NCBI GenBank assembly: GCA_900770685.1
Contig: CAAGLC010000050.1
Coordinates: 1 to 7,842, forward strand
Length of the DNA: 7,842 bases
Direction: 5' to 3'
DNA from: Clostridia bacterium
GTDB taxonomy: Bacteria; Bacillota; Clostridia; Christensenellales; Borkfalkiaceae
A program made the position numbers and the translations under genes. Numbering within the stretch: position 1 is the first letter of the stretch; the number at the start of each line of letters is the position of its first letter. This document shows positions 6,063 through 7,842 of this stretch, in pieces. The notes under the pieces are model-generated. The model saw only the letters and a list, made by a program, of their open reading frames with translations, was not told the origin of the DNA and did no database searches.

Positions 6063-6974
6063 TTAGTGATGATGGTGGTGATGATGGTGATGATGGTGGT
6101 GACCTGAACAGTTACTCTCTATAGCGACGTTACAGTCCTTTTCGTGACAATTCTCATCTTCACTTTCTAATTCTATAGTTACGTGAACTATACCAAAATC
6201 TTTTAGTTTATGACGCACTTCGTGCTTTATTTCGTGCCAATCCCCGTTTGCTACTATATGCAACGTGGCGTAATTCCTCTCGCCGTCCATACTCCAAACG
6301 TGAACGTGATGAACGTCGATAACGCCGTTAATTTCCATTAACTCTTTTTCTATCTCTTCGAGTTCGACGCCGTGCGGAGTTTTTTCTAATAAAACGCTCA
6401 ATATTTCCATTAACGCCCTTATCGCGCTAATTAAAATGAATACTGCGACCAATATCGACATTATAGGATCGATAATCACAAAACCGGCAAATCTTATTAC
6501 CACTGCGCCGATTAACACGACGAGCCACCCCAAAACGTCCTCAAACATGTGTAGATTAACGGCTTTTTGATTTAACGAACTTCCTTTACTCGTTATTAAT
6601 GCGGCAACCAAGTTAACCGTTATTCCAACTACGGCAAATATAATCATACCGTTTGAATTTATTTCGGCGGGATTAAGTATTCTAACTATTGCGTTATAGA
6701 TTATAACTACAGAGCCGATTATTAGTATTAAAATAGTTATTGCGCTTGCTATTACCGAATATCTTGAATAGCCGTACGTAAACTTTGCGTCCGGTTTTCT
6801 CTTACTCTTTTTTTCCAAAAAGTACGATACTCCTATCCCCGTTGCGTCGCCAAGGTCGTGCAACGCATCGGAAATTATTGCAACACTTCCAGTAAACACG
6901 CCACCTACGAATTCAAATACTGCAAAAAATAAGTTCAATATAAATGCAAAAAATATTTTTCTTTCAGTTTTCAA
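6063..6974 (-). CDS. Cation diffusion facilitator (Zn2+-type efflux) with Cys/His C-terminal tail
   Basis: Role (family knowledge): a membrane proton antiporter that exports Zn2+ or related divalent metals, as CzcD and ZitB do. Seen: 303 residues with about six membrane segments (about 6-28, 30-53, 74-98, 109-128, 145-163 and 167-188). The two metal-site motifs are H39-xxx-D43 in segment 2 and H142-xxx-D146 in segment 5, the HxxxD/HxxxD pattern of zinc-type members. FTYGYSRYS (65-73) is a family signature, and a cytosolic dimerisation domain covers about 200-270 (GVIDVHHVHVWS at 217-228). Odd: the extra tail carries Cys276, His277, Cys281 and Cys289 and ends in twelve histidines, instead of a His-rich loop between segments 4 and 5. 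The start is TTG (6974-6972), backed by AGGAG at 6981-6985. No in-frame ATG lies between this TTG and the first membrane segments. It sits 41 bases after the permease gene with no visible terminator between, so co-transcription is likely. Confidence 0.95.
   Translation of the reverse strand: MKTERKIFFAFILNLFFAVFEFVGGVFTGSVAIISDALHDLGDATGIGVSYFLEKKSKRKPDAKFTYGYSRYSVIASAITILILIIGSVVIIYNAIVRILNPAEINSNGMIIFAVVGITVNLVAALITSKGSSLNQKAVNLHMFEDVLGWLVVLIGAVVIRFAGFVIIDPIMSILVAVFILISAIRALMEILSVLLEKTPHGVELEEIEKELMEINGVIDVHHVHVWSMDGERNYATLHIVANGDWHEIKHEVRHKLKDFGIVHVTIELESEDENCHEKDCNVAIESNCSGHHHHHHHHHHHH
6066..6101 (-). repeat. Twelve-codon histidine run at the protein C-terminus
   Basis: Twelve consecutive His codons, a mix of CAC and CAT, stand directly before the TAA stop (6065-6063). 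The mixed codons and the upstream native-looking Cys/His segment argue for a natural metal-binding tail rather than a cloned tag. A trinucleotide-like run of this kind can change length by slippage, so the exact number should be treated with care in short-read assemblies. Confidence 0.9.
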
Positions 6975-6980
6975 ATTTTT

Positions 6981-6985
6981 CTCCT
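6981..6985 (-). promoter_or_regulatory. Ribosome binding site selecting a TTG start
   Basis: On the minus strand AGGAG is followed by six bases and then TTG (6974-6972). No ATG or GTG is in frame nearby, so the site decides the start of the cation-efflux gene. Confidence 0.75.
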
Positions 6986-7015
6986 ATAAGTATATCTTAT
7001 GCTAATTACTTATTC

Positions 7016-7818
7016 TTATAACGCCCAAATGAGCCAAACCATTACGTATCCTAACAATACTGCAACGGTTGTAAAAGGAATTCCTATTTTGAAGAAGTCG
7101 GAATTCTTTGCTTGATAGCCTTCTTTCTTTAATATACCTATTGCAACTACGTTTGCAGACGCTCCGAAAGGAGTTATGTTTCCGCCTAAAGTAGCACCAA
7201 TTAATAGACCAAAGTAAAGAGCAATCGTTACACCTGGAGCAAAACTTTCCGATAAACCTGCAACTACCGGTAACATCGTGGCAACGTACGGAATATTGTC
7301 GATAAACGCTGAAATTATTACCGAACCGAATACTATAACCGTATAGAGCAAGAAAGGATTTTGTGAACCTATCGTTGCTAAGAAGTTCGCTAAATCTTTT
7401 ATTATTCCCACCTTATCTACGCAGGAAATTATTATGAATAAGAACACTAAAAACAATACCGTTTGATAATCGAAACTGTCTTTAATTATTCCGTTTGGCT
7501 TACACTTTTGAGTGATGCAATATACTACTAACGCCACCACTCCGCATACTAAACATATTACACCGTTAGTTATCGTTTTACCAAATAAGGTTATATTGAT
7601 ATCTACGAAAGAACTGCAAACGAGTAATCCCATATTTACTATTAATATAACGGTTGGAATAATGCTGGTTATTTTAATTTCTTCGCTTTGATATACCAAC
7701 TTTTGCTTTTCTTTTCTGAAGATTACAATCAAAACTAATACCGTTGCTAACGCGCCTGCTTCAACTACCCAGAAAATTGAAAATTTTCCGTTAAAGAAGA
7801 AAAAGTCGAAGAAACTCA
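7016..7818 (-). CDS. ArsB/NhaD/SLC13-type permease, C-terminal part only (5' end lost at contig edge)
   Basis: Seen: about 267 residues with roughly seven hydrophobic segments (about 13-34, 50-71, 83-103, 118-134, 154-186, 195-215 and 247-266). Ion-transporter (IT) superfamily hallmarks are present: DNIP at 174-177, in a hairpin followed by a membrane helix, and GGNITPFGASANV at 212-224. Known: relatives include ArsB arsenite exporters, NhaD Na+/H+ antiporters and citrate/dicarboxylate permeases of about 400-450 residues, so roughly the N-terminal third to two-fifths is missing. Odd: the reading frame is open to the window edge, and the only apparent start, a TTG at 7819-7817, uses a base of the sequencing adapter, so it is not a real start. 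The gene ends at TAA (7018-7016), 41 bases before the cation-efflux gene. Pairing with a metal exporter mildly favours an ion-extrusion role, but the substrate cannot be assigned. Confidence 0.85.
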
Positions 7819-7842
7819 AGATCGGAAGAGCGTCGTGTAGGG
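7819..7842. other. Illumina TruSeq adapter sequence at contig end (artefact)
   Basis: The final 24 bases begin AGATCGGAAGAGCG and end TCGTGTAGGG. The whole stretch is the exact reverse complement of the 3' end of the Illumina universal (P5-side) adapter, which ends in GCTCTTCCGATCT. The first A may be shared with the genome. It is not biological and should be trimmed. Confidence 0.97.

Noticed and set aside
6066..6101. Engineered or vector-derived His-tag
   Set aside because: It has twelve mixed CAC/CAT codons, a native Cys/His segment before it, the gene's own TAA stop after it and a natural terminator beyond. No vector sequence is visible.
1..7842. CRISPR arrays, insertion sequences, phage genes, rRNA or tRNA genes, defence systems
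   Set aside because: I saw no regularly spaced repeats, transposase motifs, long inverted repeats or structural RNA genes. Apart from the T-box unit, the window looks like ordinary chromosomal housekeeping and transport.

Overview
The window is AT-rich bacterial DNA with strong AAGGAGG-type ribosome binding sites, sigma-A-type promoters, intrinsic terminators and a complete T-box riboswitch. Together these point to a low-GC Bacillota (Firmicutes), most likely an anaerobic Clostridia-type organism. The last 24 bases match an Illumina adapter, so the right edge looks like the end of an assembled, probably metagenomic, contig. The standard genetic code fits: the complete genes end in TAA or TAG and tryptophan is TGG. 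I cannot name a genus.

Left (1-2700): two overlapping plus-strand paralogues of the CNNM/CorC (HlyC/CorC, 'hemolysin-like') family, each with a DUF21 membrane domain, a CBS pair and a C-terminal CorC_HlyC domain. They form one translationally coupled unit that ends at a bidirectional terminator. The first copy has lost two motifs that the second keeps.

Middle (2727-6053): hpt (hypoxanthine phosphoribosyltransferase) on the minus strand is divergent from a plus-strand unit. That unit has a near-consensus promoter, a T-box leader whose specifier reads ATC (isoleucine), and one 755-residue gene fusing an XRE helix-turn-helix, a cupin and an AMP-forming acyl-CoA synthetase. This is the most interesting part of the window. 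An isoleucine-tRNA sensor controls an acyl-CoA ligase rather than an aminoacyl-tRNA synthetase or a classical Ile gene, and the enzyme carries its own regulator-like module. My inference is that the ligase activates a short or branched acid (for example 2-methylbutyrate or propionate) that can be carboxylated toward isoleucine when isoleucyl-tRNA runs low.

Right (6015-7842): a second bidirectional terminator separates this gene from a minus-strand pair. These are a 5'-truncated ArsB/NhaD/SLC13-type permease followed by a cation diffusion facilitator that starts at TTG and ends in a Cys/His tail with twelve consecutive histidines. The permease gene runs off the genomic sequence into the adapter, so its apparent start is an artefact.
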